Of a stretch of DNA of 64,000 bases, positions 44,877 through 54,102 are shown piece after piece (within the stretch, counting starts at the first letter, position 1; every line of letters starts with the position of its first letter). The notes beneath the pieces are model-generated. The model made no database searches and was not told the DNA's origin. It was given only the letters and a program-made list of their open reading frames with translations. A program made the position numbers and the translations under genes. Source of the DNA: Oscillospiraceae bacterium (GTDB lineage: Bacteria > Bacillota > Clostridia > Oscillospirales > Ruminococcaceae); assembly GCA_018434245.1 (NCBI GenBank), contig JAHDPQ010000098.1, forward strand, positions 1 to 64,000, written 5' to 3'.

Positions 44877-46316
44877 ATGAAGCGGCCAAACTTTTTGCTC
44901 ACCCGCAGCATCCGGGATCTGCTCAAGGTGGTGTTTGCCGTCATCATCTTCTGCTTTTTGTTCACCTCGGTCTTCAACCTCATCTACCTGCGCCGGGTAA
45001 CCAGTGAGTATGGGCGGCAGATCGGCAACATCCAGCGGGCCAACAGCCTTTCCCGGGTGGTCAAGGAGGAGGTTGCCCGGGAAAGCTGGTACATTGTAGC
45101 GGGCCGCCTCAGCTTTGAGGAAAGCGAGCTCAGCCGGATTCTCGGCAACATCCAATCCGATCTTACGGCTCTTTACGGCAACGCCTCCCCTACCGGCGGC
45201 CGGGAGCGGGTGGAGGCGGCCATGCGGGCTACCAATACCCTCACCGTCTATGTAGAGCGCTTGCGGGAGCAGTGCGACACAGGAGTTCCTGTTTCCTACC
45301 GACAGATGACCTTGGACGAGATCAATAAAGTGGCCGACAACATCTATGAGGTGTTGCAGGACTTTACCTATGCCCAGATCAGCGGTATTGCGCTGGCCAA
45401 CGCCCAGATGCAACAGACCGCCCTGCGCAGAATGGGGTTGATGGCCATTCTGTCACTGGTGGTCATCACCATTGCCATGGGGGCCTACCGCATCCTCAAG
45501 TGGGCGGTGGACCGCCCCAATATTGAACTGGAGGCCATGGCGGAGCGGATTTTGCGGGGGGACTTAACCACCCGGGTGCTGCCCTCTGGCCTGCAGGAGC
45601 TCAATAAGCTCAGCGAGAGCATCAACCTGATGAACGAGCGGATACAGGCCCTGTTGGAACGGAGTCTGGACGAACAGAAGGAACTGCAAAAATCCGAACT
45701 CAGGGCCTTGCAGGCTCAGATTACCCCTCACTTCCTCTACAACACCTTCGACACCATTGTGTGGCTGGCGGAAAGCGGCTACAACGAGGAAGTGATTCAG
45801 ATCACCATTGCCTTTTCTAACTACTGCCGCATTGGCCTGAGCCGGGGGCAGGACTTTATCACCGTGGGGCAGGAAGTGGAGCATGTTCGGGAGTATCTGG
45901 TGATTCAGGAAATCCGCTACGGGGATATTCTGCGCTACACCATTGATGTGGATGAAGCCATGCACCAGCGTAGAATGCTTAAGCTACTGCTGCAGCCCCT
46001 GGTGGAAAACGCCCTCTACCACGGCATCAAAAGCCGGCGGCAGGGTGGGGAGATCACCGTAAAGGGCAGGCTGCTTCCTGGCGGGGGCCTGCGCTTTGAA
46101 GTGAGGGACAACGGCATGGGGATGACTGCCGAAACGCTGGAGCAGCTGCGGGCCGGGCTTTCGGCCAGAAAGCCCCCCGAAACTTCCGGCTATGGGCTGT
46201 ACAATGTCAGCCGACGACTGCAGCTGTTTTATTCCAACACCCGGCTGGAAATTTCCAGCCGGTACGATGAGGGCACGGTGGTGGCCTTTACCCTGCCCCC
46301 CAAGGAGGAACCATGA
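44877..46316 (+). CDS. Sensor histidine kinase, YesM/LytS class
   Basis: A 479-residue membrane kinase. TM1 at about residues 16-38, an extracytoplasmic helical domain of about 140 residues, TM2 at 186-206, HAMP to about 265, then a His_kinase domain with the phospho-acceptor His285 in AQITPHFLYNTFD, and an HATPase with NALYHGIKSRRQGGEI and DNGMGM. This is the YesM-type architecture partnered with AraC-type regulators. It overlaps the regulator gene by four bases (ATGA). Presumably senses through the upstream binding protein. Confidence 0.93.
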   Translation: MKRPNFLLTRSIRDLLKVVFAVIIFCFLFTSVFNLIYLRRVTSEYGRQIGNIQRANSLSRVVKEEVARESWYIVAGRLSFEESELSRILGNIQSDLTALYGNASPTGGRERVEAAMRATNTLTVYVERLREQCDTGVPVSYRQMTLDEINKVADNIYEVLQDFTYAQISGIALANAQMQQTALRRMGLMAILSLVVITIAMGAYRILKWAVDRPNIELEAMAERILRGDLTTRVLPSGLQELNKLSESINLMNERIQALLERSLDEQKELQKSELRALQAQITPHFLYNTFDTIVWLAESGYNEEVIQITIAFSNYCRIGLSRGQDFITVGQEVEHVREYLVIQEIRYGDILRYTIDVDEAMHQRRMLKLLLQPLVENALYHGIKSRRQGGEITVKGRLLPGGGLRFEVRDNGMGMTAETLEQLRAGLSARKPPETSGYGLYNVSRRLQLFYSNTRLEISSRYDEGTVVAFTLPPKEEP

Positions 46317-47884
46317 TCTATCAAGTATTTGTAGCAGAGGACGAAACCCGGGTGCGGGAGGGAATCCGCAACAATCTGGATCAGAGTGGCCGCTACCAGC
46401 TCTGTGGGGAAGCCGCCGACGGGGAGATGGCGTTGCCCGCCATTTTGGAGCTGAAGCCGGATATTCTCATCACCGACATCCGGATGCCCTTTATGGATGG
46501 CCTTGCTTTGGCGGGAGCGGTCAAACGGGCCAGCCCCCGGACCAAAATCCTCATCATCAGCGGCCACGACGAGTTTGCCTACGCAAAGCAGGCCATTTCC
46601 ATCGGGGTGGACGAGTATCTCCTCAAGCCCATCCGGGCCACCACCCTGCTGGAGGCTCTGGACAAAGCCGCCGACCAGCTGGAGCAGGAGCGGACAGTTC
46701 TGGCCGCCAGGGACCCGGATCGGGAGCGGCAGAAGGAGCTGATCTTGCGGGATGCTTTTTTAGATGAGGTGCTGACAGGGGCACTTTCCGCCGCACAGGT
46801 ATTGGAGCGGGCGGAAGCCTTTGGCATCTCCTTTCCCGCCAAGCAGTATCTGGCGGCGGAGATGGAGCTAAGCTACGAGCAAGCCCTGCCCGAGGCCGCC
46901 CTGAGTCTGCGGGGAGTGGTGGATTCCCTGCTGCAAAGCCGGGAGGATGTCCTTTGGTGTCTGCGGGGCCGGGACCGCATTGTGGTGGTGACCAAGGGAG
47001 ATGGGCGGGAGAATCTGGACCAAGGGGTATATGAGGTCCTCCTCCTCCTCCGGGATGAGCTGAGCAGGCTACTGGGGATCGGTTCGGTCAGCGGCATCGG
47101 CACGGTAGCCGAGCGAATCGGGGAGATTTCCACCTCCTATCTGGATGCCCACACCCTGCTGCGGCGTTTTCCCGCCCTGCCCAAGGGCACCATTGTCAAC
47201 ACCGACGATCTGGATCACAGCAGCCTGTTTCAGCTGGCGGTGGGAGAGGAGCCCATGGGCCGCAAGCTGCTCCATGCCACCTCTCAGGACATCGAGGGCC
47301 TGCTGGACCAGATTTGCGGCAGTCAGGACGATGTGGGCAGCCTGCTGTATGTCTACTACCGCATCACCGACCTGGTGGTCACCGCCACTCGGATTGTGGG
47401 GGAATCGGGGAAGGATGCGGCGGAGGTGTTCCCCGGGCTTTCCGGTGCCAGCGCCATCCTGCGCAAGTCGGACATGGAGGAAATCCGCTCCTTTGCCGGG
47501 GATATCATCCGCAGGTTCATCGACTTCAAGGAAAAGGCGGCGGGCAGCCTGCGCTACGGACAGGTGATTGCCCGGGCAAAAAATCACATCTACGAAAACT
47601 ACCACGATTCCGGCATCTCCCTCAACACCGTGGCGGCCCATATTGGGTTTTCCCCTAACCACTTCTCCACCATTTTTTCCCAAAACACGGGGGAAACCTT
47701 TATCGGCTTCCTCACCCGGGTGCGAATGGAGCAGGCCCGCAAGCTGCTGCTCACCACAGATTGTTCCACGGCGGAGGTGGCTTTCCGCACCGGGTACAAC
47801 GACAGCAACTACTTTCGGTACCTGTTTAAAAAGCACTACGGCCACTCCCCCCGGGAGCTGCGCAGCCTCCATGAAGAGGTATAA
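46313..47884 (+). CDS. AraC-type response regulator, YesN class
   Basis: A 523-residue regulator with an N-terminal receiver domain (phospho-acceptor Asp55 in ITDIRMPFMDGLALA, Lys in YLLKPIRATTLLEAL), a variable middle domain and a C-terminal double helix-turn-helix AraC domain (NTVAAHIGFSPNHFSTIFSQ, then VAFRTGYNDSNYFRYLFKKHYG). It probably activates the ABC transporter genes that start 160 bases downstream in response to the kinase. Third gene of the receptor-kinase-regulator operon. Confidence 0.94.
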   Translation: MIYQVFVAEDETRVREGIRNNLDQSGRYQLCGEAADGEMALPAILELKPDILITDIRMPFMDGLALAGAVKRASPRTKILIISGHDEFAYAKQAISIGVDEYLLKPIRATTLLEALDKAADQLEQERTVLAARDPDRERQKELILRDAFLDEVLTGALSAAQVLERAEAFGISFPAKQYLAAEMELSYEQALPEAALSLRGVVDSLLQSREDVLWCLRGRDRIVVVTKGDGRENLDQGVYEVLLLLRDELSRLLGIGSVSGIGTVAERIGEISTSYLDAHTLLRRFPALPKGTIVNTDDLDHSSLFQLAVGEEPMGRKLLHATSQDIEGLLDQICGSQDDVGSLLYVYYRITDLVVTATRIVGESGKDAAEVFPGLSGASAILRKSDMEEIRSFAGDIIRRFIDFKEKAAGSLRYGQVIARAKNHIYENYHDSGISLNTVAAHIGFSPNHFSTIFSQNTGETFIGFLTRVRMEQARKLLLTTDCSTAEVAFRTGYNDSNYFRYLFKKHYGHSPRELRSLHEEV

Positions 47885-47964
47885 TTTTTTACGATAGATT
47901 TTTCGTTACACGATATCAAATTAAATCAATAACAAATAAATCTAGCGGTTTCTCTTTCTTTTCT

Positions 47965-47992
47965 TTCGATTCTATAGATGTTAGACTAAAAT
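47965..47992 (+). promoter_or_regulatory. Possible promoter of the ABC transporter operon
   Basis: TTCGAT, 16 bases, TAAAAT in a very AT-rich 160-base gap. The weak -35 fits a promoter needing the AraC-type activator. The gap also has short repeats of AAATC type that could be operator sites, but no clear pair. Confidence 0.4.
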
Positions 47993-48045
47993 ATAGACGG
48001 TTATTATGAAACATATCCAAATTAATTAGAAAAGAGGGACTGCAT

Positions 48046-49188
48046 ATGAAACGCCAATCCATTTCACTCTTGATGATTCTGGTTTTGCTGGCAACCCTGT
48101 TTGCCGGATGCGCAAGCTCCGGAAAACCGGCCCCTGCGTCTTCTGCGGCACCCGCATCCTCTCAAGCTCCTGCCCCGGCCTCCCCTGCGGAACCGGCTGC
48201 TCAACCGGCGTCTTCCGCTCCGGCAGAGCCTACCCACAAAGAGTTGACCGTCTACTCCGCCATGCCGGATGGCGAGATACCCACCTACTTTAACGCCTTT
48301 CAGGAAGATACCGGCATTAAAATCAACTACGTCCGCCTTTCCGCGGGAGAGATGATGGCCCGGATCGCCGCCGAAAAGGATAACCCACAGGCTTCCATCA
48401 TGCATGGTGGCTCCAGCGACACCTACATCGCCGCCATGAAGGAAGGGCTTCTGGAGCCCTACCAGTCCTCCGAGCTTGCCAATGTCCCCGAGCAGTACAA
48501 GGATGCCGAAGGCGTCTGGAACCCCATCTACGTGGGAGCTATTTCCTTTGCCTGCAACAGCGAGTGGTTTAAAGAGCACAATCTGGAATACCCCAAGAGC
48601 TGGGAGGATTTGACCAAGCCTGAGCTGAAGGGCCAGATCTCCATGGCTCACCCCTCCACCTCCGGCACCTCCTACACCGTGCTGGCCACCATCATTCAGC
48701 TCCACGGCGAGGAAAAAGCGTGGGAATACCTGTCCCGCCTCAACGCCAATGTCCGCCAGTACACCAAGGCGGGAGCCGCTCCCCCCATGGAGGTTGGACT
48801 AGGAGAAGCCGCCGTTGCCATTACCTTCTCCCACGACGCTCTTAAACCTGCCATGGAAGGCTATCCCGTAGAGCTTTCCTTCCCCGAAGAGGGTACCGGC
48901 TTTGAAGTCGGCGCTGTGGCTCTGATTAAAAACGGCTTCCCCGAGGAGCAGGAAAACGCCAAGCTGTTTATCGACTGGTGCATGAGCGTGCGGGGTCAGG
49001 AACTGTACATCGATTCCGCCAGCAACCGCCTGCCGGTCAACATCAACGCAAACTACGCCGATGGTCTGGTCAGCCTGGACCAGCTGCCTATCATCGACTA
49101 CGACGCAGTTTGGGCCGGCAGCAACAAATCCCGCCTGGTAGAGGAGTTTGGCCAGAAGATCGATAACGCCGCAAACCTCAAGCAGTAA
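48046..49188 (+). CDS. ABC transporter substrate-binding lipoprotein (AfuA/FbpA type)
   Basis: A 380-residue lipoprotein: signal peptide with lipobox LFAGC, an Ala/Pro/Ser linker (residues 24-62), then a type II periplasmic-binding fold of the ferric/spermidine/sugar-phosphate class. ELTVYSAMPDGEIPTYFNAF and AGEMMARIAAEKDNPQASIMHGGSS are typical of AfuA/FbpA-like proteins. There are few Tyr/His ligands typical of ferric binding, and the regulator next door is of the YesMN class, so a sugar-phosphate or organic phosphate ligand is plausible; iron remains possible. First gene of the transporter operon. Confidence 0.9.
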   Translation: MKRQSISLLMILVLLATLFAGCASSGKPAPASSAAPASSQAPAPASPAEPAAQPASSAPAEPTHKELTVYSAMPDGEIPTYFNAFQEDTGIKINYVRLSAGEMMARIAAEKDNPQASIMHGGSSDTYIAAMKEGLLEPYQSSELANVPEQYKDAEGVWNPIYVGAISFACNSEWFKEHNLEYPKSWEDLTKPELKGQISMAHPSTSGTSYTVLATIIQLHGEEKAWEYLSRLNANVRQYTKAGAAPPMEVGLGEAAVAITFSHDALKPAMEGYPVELSFPEEGTGFEVGAVALIKNGFPEEQENAKLFIDWCMSVRGQELYIDSASNRLPVNINANYADGLVSLDQLPIIDYDAVWAGSNKSRLVEEFGQKIDNAANLKQ

Positions 49189-49233
49189 CACCCGACTTTT
49201 TCCGGAGCCGTCCGGACAAAACGATGAAACATG

Positions 49234-49264
49234 CTGAGGGAGAGGCCAAGGGCCCCTCCCTCAG
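49234..49264 (+). other. Strong mRNA hairpin between binding protein and permease genes
   Basis: CTGAGGGAG/CTCCCTCAG with an inner GGCC/GGCC stem and no U-tract. Such hairpins after the first ABC-operon gene often protect the 5 prime mRNA part so that the binding protein is made in excess. Confidence 0.6.
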
Positions 49265-49303
49265 TCAATCGCAACCCAGAGGCCTGTACCCCGTTGCGGC
49301 TTT

Positions 49304-49420
49304 GATATCGTCAATCAATTTACGGCAGCGAGTTTTGCCCTCCGGCACACCGCAGGCATGGGATTAACGATGCAATCCGGTTCAGGCCGCCCGGCGGGTA
49401 CCGCAATTTTAATAAAAGTG
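49304..49420 (+). repeat. Intergenic repeat copy B, inside the ABC operon
   Basis: Contains GATATCGTCAATCAA, CAGCGAG, GGCATGGGATTA and AATCCGGTT in the same order as copy A at 41358. A GGATT/AATCC hairpin and an outer GC-rich pairing can be drawn. It lies between the stabilising hairpin and the permease start, so it would be transcribed in the operon. Confidence 0.5.
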
Positions 49421-49457
49421 AACCGATGATATTCCAATAGAAATGGAGGGGACTTTC

Positions 49458-51221
49458 TTGGCCGTCGACCTGAAAAAGCAAAAGAGCGGCAAGCCCCTGA
49501 CCCACAACTCGGGGCGGAACGATTTCGCCCTGCTGTTGCAGCAACCTCTGCTGCTTTTTACCATTATTGCCATCTTTATTTTGCTATTCCTCTTTGTGAT
49601 GCTGCCCATTTTCAACGTGTTTAAGATGGGGGTCACTAATAAAGAGAATGCCATTTCCCTCCAACCCTTTTTTGATATTATTTCCAACCCCGGTTACCGC
49701 CGGACCTTTTACAACAGCATGAAGCTGGGGCTGATTGTGGCCCTAGCGGCCACGGCTTTGGGGTATCTCTTTGCTTTTTCCATCGCCCGCACCGAAATGC
49801 CCGGTAAGCGGTTTTTTCGCACCATTGCCACCCTGCCCATCATCTCGCCCCCCTTCATCCTCTCCCTGTCCATCATCTTTTTGTTTGGACGGCAGGGGCT
49901 CATTACCCGGTCGCTGCTGGGCATCCGGGATTTTGACGTGTACGGGCTCCACAGTCTGGTGGTGGTGCAGGCCATCAGCTTTTTCCCGGTAGCTTTCCTC
50001 ACCCTCAGCGGTATTTTGGAATCCATCGACGATTCGGTGGAGGACGCCGCCCGCAGCATGGGAGCCTCCCGCTGGCACATCTTCCGCACGGTGACCCTGC
50101 CCTTGTCGGCGCCGGGAATCATTTCCGCCATGCTGCTGGTCTTTATCCAGTCCTTGGAGGATTTTTCCAACCCGGCTGTCATTGCTGGCGGTTTTTCCAC
50201 CCTGAGCGTGGAGGCCTACCGGATCATCACCGGTATGTACGACCTCCACGCAGGCTCTATGATGGCGGTGATTTTGCTTCTGCCCACGGTGGCGGCCTAC
50301 CTGCTTCAAAAATACTGGCTGCGGAAGAAAAGCTTTGTCACCGTTTCGGGAAAGCCTACCCAAAAGCGGCGCAAAATCCACGAGAAGCACATCGTCTTGC
50401 CCCTGTTTGTCGGCTGTCTGCTGGTCAGCGGCATCATCCTGCTGTTCTATGGAACCGTGCTGGTAGGAGCCTTTGTCAAGACCTGGGGCATCAACTACGC
50501 TTTTACCTTGGATCACTTTAAATTTGTCTACTCCATGGGCTGGGACGCTATGAAAAACTCCATCACCCTTGCCTTCTGGGCAGCGCCCATTGGTGGGCTG
50601 CTGGGGATGGTCATTGCCTTCCTGACGGTGCGCAAGCGGTTTATCGGCCGCCGGGTGATGGAGGTGGCTTCCATGCTCACCTTTGCCATTCCCGGTACGG
50701 TGCTGGGCATCGGATATGTCAGTACCTTTAACCAAAAGCCCCTACTCCTCACCGGAACCGCCCTGATTTTAATTGCTGCCTTTACCTTCCGCAACATGCC
50801 GGTGGCTATCGAGTCGGGCAGCACCACCCTGCTGCAGATCGACAAATCCATTGAGGAAGCCTCCACTATTTCGGGGGCGGGCAGCGGACACACCTTTCGG
50901 CGGATCACCCTGCCCCTGCTGCGGGGAGCCTTCTTTTCCGGGCTGGTCTACGCCTTTGTCCGGGCCATGACGGCTGTGAGCGCCATTATCTTTCTGGTAT
51001 CCCCCCGCTGGCCCCTTGCCACCTCCAAGATATTCTCCCTGTTTGAGGCCAGCAAGTACAGCGACGCCGCCGCCTACGTCATGATTATGATTGTGGTGAT
51101 ACTGGTGGCCATCGGCATTATAAACGCTTTGGTTAAATTCTTCCTCAGTCCCCGGGCCAAGGCTCCCGGACGGGAAGAAGTAGAACGAGCGATCCTTGCA
51201 CAAGGAGGGGACTGCCCATGA
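49458..51221 (+). CDS. ABC transporter permease, fused two-domain (FbpB/AfuB type)
   Basis: A 587-residue permease with about 12 helices made of two homologous BPD_transp_1 halves, as in ferric and sugar-phosphate importers. Each half has the EAA loop that contacts the ATPase: EDAARSMGASRWHIFRTVTLP and EEASTISGAGSGHTFRRITLP (written here in short form). A TTG start at 49458 is preferred, since GGAGG (itself preceded by AT, making an upstream ATG at 49443) lies at a good distance. It overlaps the ATPase gene by four bases. Confidence 0.92.
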   Translation: MAVDLKKQKSGKPLTHNSGRNDFALLLQQPLLLFTIIAIFILLFLFVMLPIFNVFKMGVTNKENAISLQPFFDIISNPGYRRTFYNSMKLGLIVALAATALGYLFAFSIARTEMPGKRFFRTIATLPIISPPFILSLSIIFLFGRQGLITRSLLGIRDFDVYGLHSLVVVQAISFFPVAFLTLSGILESIDDSVEDAARSMGASRWHIFRTVTLPLSAPGIISAMLLVFIQSLEDFSNPAVIAGGFSTLSVEAYRIITGMYDLHAGSMMAVILLLPTVAAYLLQKYWLRKKSFVTVSGKPTQKRRKIHEKHIVLPLFVGCLLVSGIILLFYGTVLVGAFVKTWGINYAFTLDHFKFVYSMGWDAMKNSITLAFWAAPIGGLLGMVIAFLTVRKRFIGRRVMEVASMLTFAIPGTVLGIGYVSTFNQKPLLLTGTALILIAAFTFRNMPVAIESGSTTLLQIDKSIEEASTISGAGSGHTFRRITLPLLRGAFFSGLVYAFVRAMTAVSAIIFLVSPRWPLATSKIFSLFEASKYSDAAAYVMIMIVVILVAIGIINALVKFFLSPRAKAPGREEVERAILAQGGDCP

Positions 51222-52387
51222 GCACCCAGGTACAGAGGATTCCGACCGAAACAGCCGGTGACCTGCGCCGGTTCAGTGGCAAGAGCAGCGGAGTGGAAAT
51301 GCGGGACATCACCAAGATTTTCCCCACTCCCGAGGGCACCGGAGAGACCATTGCCGTCAACCACATCAATCTGGAGGTAGCCGACGGGGAGCTGGTCACT
51401 CTGCTGGGACCTTCCGGCTGCGGAAAAACCACCACCCTGCGGATGATTTCCGGCTTTGAGTACCCCTCTGCCGGGCAAATCTTTATCGCAGGCCGTGATG
51501 TGGCCAACGTTCCGCCCGACAAGCGGGGCATTTCCATGGTGTTCCAGAGCTACGCCCTCTTTCCCCATCTCAGCATTTGGGAGAACATCGCCTACGGCCT
51601 CAAGGTGCAGAAGCTGCCCCGGGACGAGGTGATGGTGCGGACCGACGCCGTCATCAAGCTAATGCAGCTGGAAGGCTTTGAGCGCCGCTTCCCCAATCAG
51701 CTTTCCGGCGGGCAGCAGCAGCGGGTGGCCCTAGCCCGGGCAGTGGTCATCGAGCCCAGCGTTCTGCTCTTTGATGAACCACTTTCCAATCTGGACGCCA
51801 AGCTGCGGGAGCACATGCGGGATGAACTGCGCTCCATCCAAAAGCGATTGGGCATCACCAGTGTCTACGTCACCCACGACCAGAGCGAGGCCATGGCCAT
51901 CTCCGACCGGGTTGTCATCATGAAGGACGGCAACCTGATGCAGATTGGCACCCCCCAGGAAATTTATGAGTACCCGGGCTGCAAGTTTGTAGCCAACTTT
52001 ATCGGCAAGGCCAACTTTATATCCGGACGCTTTCAGGGACTGGAGGGAGAGGGCGCCATCGTTCAGTTTGGAGACGGTATGCGCTACCGGATTCCCAACC
52101 CCGGCGCCATGGAGGGCCTGCGCTTTGGAAACCCCTGTGCCTTGGCCTTCCGCCCCGAATCCGTCAAGCTCTCCACCGGGGAGGAGGGAATCCCCGGCAC
52201 CGTAACCCGGGCCACCTATTTTGGTTCTAAGATCGAGTATGAGGTAGATATTGGCTCCACGGTGCTGACGGTGGAAATCTACAATCCCCAGCTCTCCCAC
52301 CGCTATCAGGAGGGGGACGCCGTCAAGGCCGTGCTGGATCTAGACTGTGTCCGTGTGCTGGCCGACGATGAGCTGGTGATGGAGTAG
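51218..52387 (+). CDS. ABC transporter ATP-binding protein (FbpC/PotA type)
   Basis: A 389-residue importer ATPase with Walker A LLGPSGCGKTTTLRMI, Q-loop FQSYALFPHL, signature LSGGQQQRVALARA, Walker B LLFDEPLSNLDAKL, and switch His in YVTHDQSEAMA. A C-terminal TOBE-type domain follows (about residues 290-389). Typical of ferric/spermidine/sugar-phosphate importers. Last gene of the operon; strong terminator after it. Confidence 0.96.
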   Translation: MSTQVQRIPTETAGDLRRFSGKSSGVEMRDITKIFPTPEGTGETIAVNHINLEVADGELVTLLGPSGCGKTTTLRMISGFEYPSAGQIFIAGRDVANVPPDKRGISMVFQSYALFPHLSIWENIAYGLKVQKLPRDEVMVRTDAVIKLMQLEGFERRFPNQLSGGQQQRVALARAVVIEPSVLLFDEPLSNLDAKLREHMRDELRSIQKRLGITSVYVTHDQSEAMAISDRVVIMKDGNLMQIGTPQEIYEYPGCKFVANFIGKANFISGRFQGLEGEGAIVQFGDGMRYRIPNPGAMEGLRFGNPCALAFRPESVKLSTGEEGIPGTVTRATYFGSKIEYEVDIGSTVLTVEIYNPQLSHRYQEGDAVKAVLDLDCVRVLADDELVME

Positions 52388-52405
52388 CACAGTATCCCAA
52401 AAAAC

Positions 52406-52433
52406 AAAGCCGATACCTTAAGGTATCGGCTTT
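52406..52433. terminator. Bidirectional terminator between ABC operon and MATE gene
   Basis: AAAGCCGATACC pairs perfectly with GGTATCGGCTTT around TTAA, with a T4 tail on the plus strand. Confidence 0.92.
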
Positions 52434-52447
52434 TCTTGCTGTTTGAC

Positions 52448-53866
52448 TCAAAGGTCCATTGGTTCCATATCCGGGATGTCCAGCTCCTGAGGGTAGGGCG
52501 GATCGCCACTCAGGGTGTGGAGGGCTTCATCCTCCCGCAGCTCCCGCAGCACCGAAACGCCCAGAGGAACTGACATCAAAAAGGTGACCACATCGGCGGC
52601 GGGCTGGGCCACTTGCATCCCCAGAATCCCCAGCCGGGGAACCAGTGCCCATAGGAACACTATGAGGAATATCCCTTGGCGGCTGACGGCTAAAATACTG
52701 GCCTTAAACGCCTTGCCCATGGTTTGCAGCATCATGTTGTTGATGATGATCCAACCCAACAGGGGAAAGACCACGCAGACCATCCGCAGGGCAAAAGCAC
52801 CGATGCGGATGACTTCCGGGTCGTCCCGGCGGAATAGGGCTATCACCTGTGGGGCCAAAACAAAGCCGCAGATGGAGATGCCCAGCATAAACACCGTGGC
52901 GACCTGCACGCAGAACCAAAAGGCCCGGCGCACCCGGCTGTAGAGCTTGGCTCCGTAATTGAAGCCGCAAACCGGCTGAAAGCCCTGGCCGAATCCGATG
53001 ATGGCGGAGCTTGCAAACATGGCCACCCGGTTGACCACCGACATGGCGGCAATGGCGGCGTCCCCAAAGCCTCCCGCCGTTTGGTTGAGGACTACAATGG
53101 CCACGCTGCCCAACCCCTGCCGGAAGAGAGAGGGCAGGCCTCCCCGCAAAATCTCCTTATAGTTTTGCAGCCTGGGGGAAAAATTTTGCAGGCGAACGGG
53201 AACATTTCCCCCCCGCAGGCAGCCCACCAGCAGCAGAATACAGCTGACGGTCTGACTAATCATGGTGGCAAGGGCAGCCCCCCCCACTCCCAGATCAAAG
53301 ACAAAGATAAACAAAGGATCCAGCCCCACATTGAGAATGGCTCCGCTGGTCATGCCAATCATGCCGTAAAAGGCGCTGCCCTGCAATCGCAGCAGGTTGT
53401 TCAGGGTCAGGGAGCAGCACATCCAAGGGGCCCCCATCAGGATAAAGCGTATGTAGGAGACGGCGTGGGGCAGGATGGTATCGGTGGCTCCCAGCAGAAG
53501 GGCCAGCGGCTCCAGCATCAGGGAGCCTGTCAGGAAGAGCAAAGCACCAGCCAGCCAGGAGGACACCGCTCCGGTGGCGGCCATTTTGGCGGCTTCGTCC
53601 ACGTTTTGGGCCCCCAGCTGGCGAGAGATGTAGTTCCCCGAGCCATGGCCGAAAAAGAAGCCCACCGCCTGAATCATGGCCATCAGGGAAAAGGCAACCC
53701 CTACACCCGCCGTGGCGCTGGTACCGATTTGCCCCACAAAATAAGTATCCGCCATGTTGTACATGGCAGAAATCAGCATGGATGTAATGGTGGGTACCGC
53801 CATTCTGCAAACCAGACGCTCCACCGGCGTCTGGGTCATCATCCGATATTTCTCTTCTCTGGTCAT
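52448..53866 (-). CDS. MATE family efflux transporter
   Basis: A 472-residue, 12-helix exporter of the multidrug and toxin extrusion family. The TPVERLVCRMAVPTITSMLIS start, MADTYFVGQIGTSATAGVGV in the first half and the matching VNRVAMFASSAIIGFGQGFQPVCGFNYGA (shortened) in the second are typical. Substrate cannot be inferred. The ATG at 53866 follows AAGGAGG at seven bases; an in-frame extension upstream is not convincing. Single gene. Confidence 0.92.
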   Translation of the reverse strand: MTREEKYRMMTQTPVERLVCRMAVPTITSMLISAMYNMADTYFVGQIGTSATAGVGVAFSLMAMIQAVGFFFGHGSGNYISRQLGAQNVDEAAKMAATGAVSSWLAGALLFLTGSLMLEPLALLLGATDTILPHAVSYIRFILMGAPWMCCSLTLNNLLRLQGSAFYGMIGMTSGAILNVGLDPLFIFVFDLGVGGAALATMISQTVSCILLLVGCLRGGNVPVRLQNFSPRLQNYKEILRGGLPSLFRQGLGSVAIVVLNQTAGGFGDAAIAAMSVVNRVAMFASSAIIGFGQGFQPVCGFNYGAKLYSRVRRAFWFCVQVATVFMLGISICGFVLAPQVIALFRRDDPEVIRIGAFALRMVCVVFPLLGWIIINNMMLQTMGKAFKASILAVSRQGIFLIVFLWALVPRLGILGMQVAQPAADVVTFLMSVPLGVSVLRELREDEALHTLSGDPPYPQELDIPDMEPMDL

Positions 53867-54102
53867 CCTACGCCTCCTTCCGGGTGCTTTTATTATACCG
53901 TTGCCCACCGCCGTTTGCAAGGAGAAAGCCATGATACCCAAGAGCAAAGTGCAGGATGGGGGAAGCTGACTTGTTTCCGGAGCAAAATCCTGCCGCCAGA
54001 GTCTTCTCATCTGCCGCCCCTTCCCTCCCAACGATTGACGGAACTTTCTTCTCTGCTTATAATGGAACTGGAATCTATAGAATGACCCGAAGGAGGATGC
54101 TT

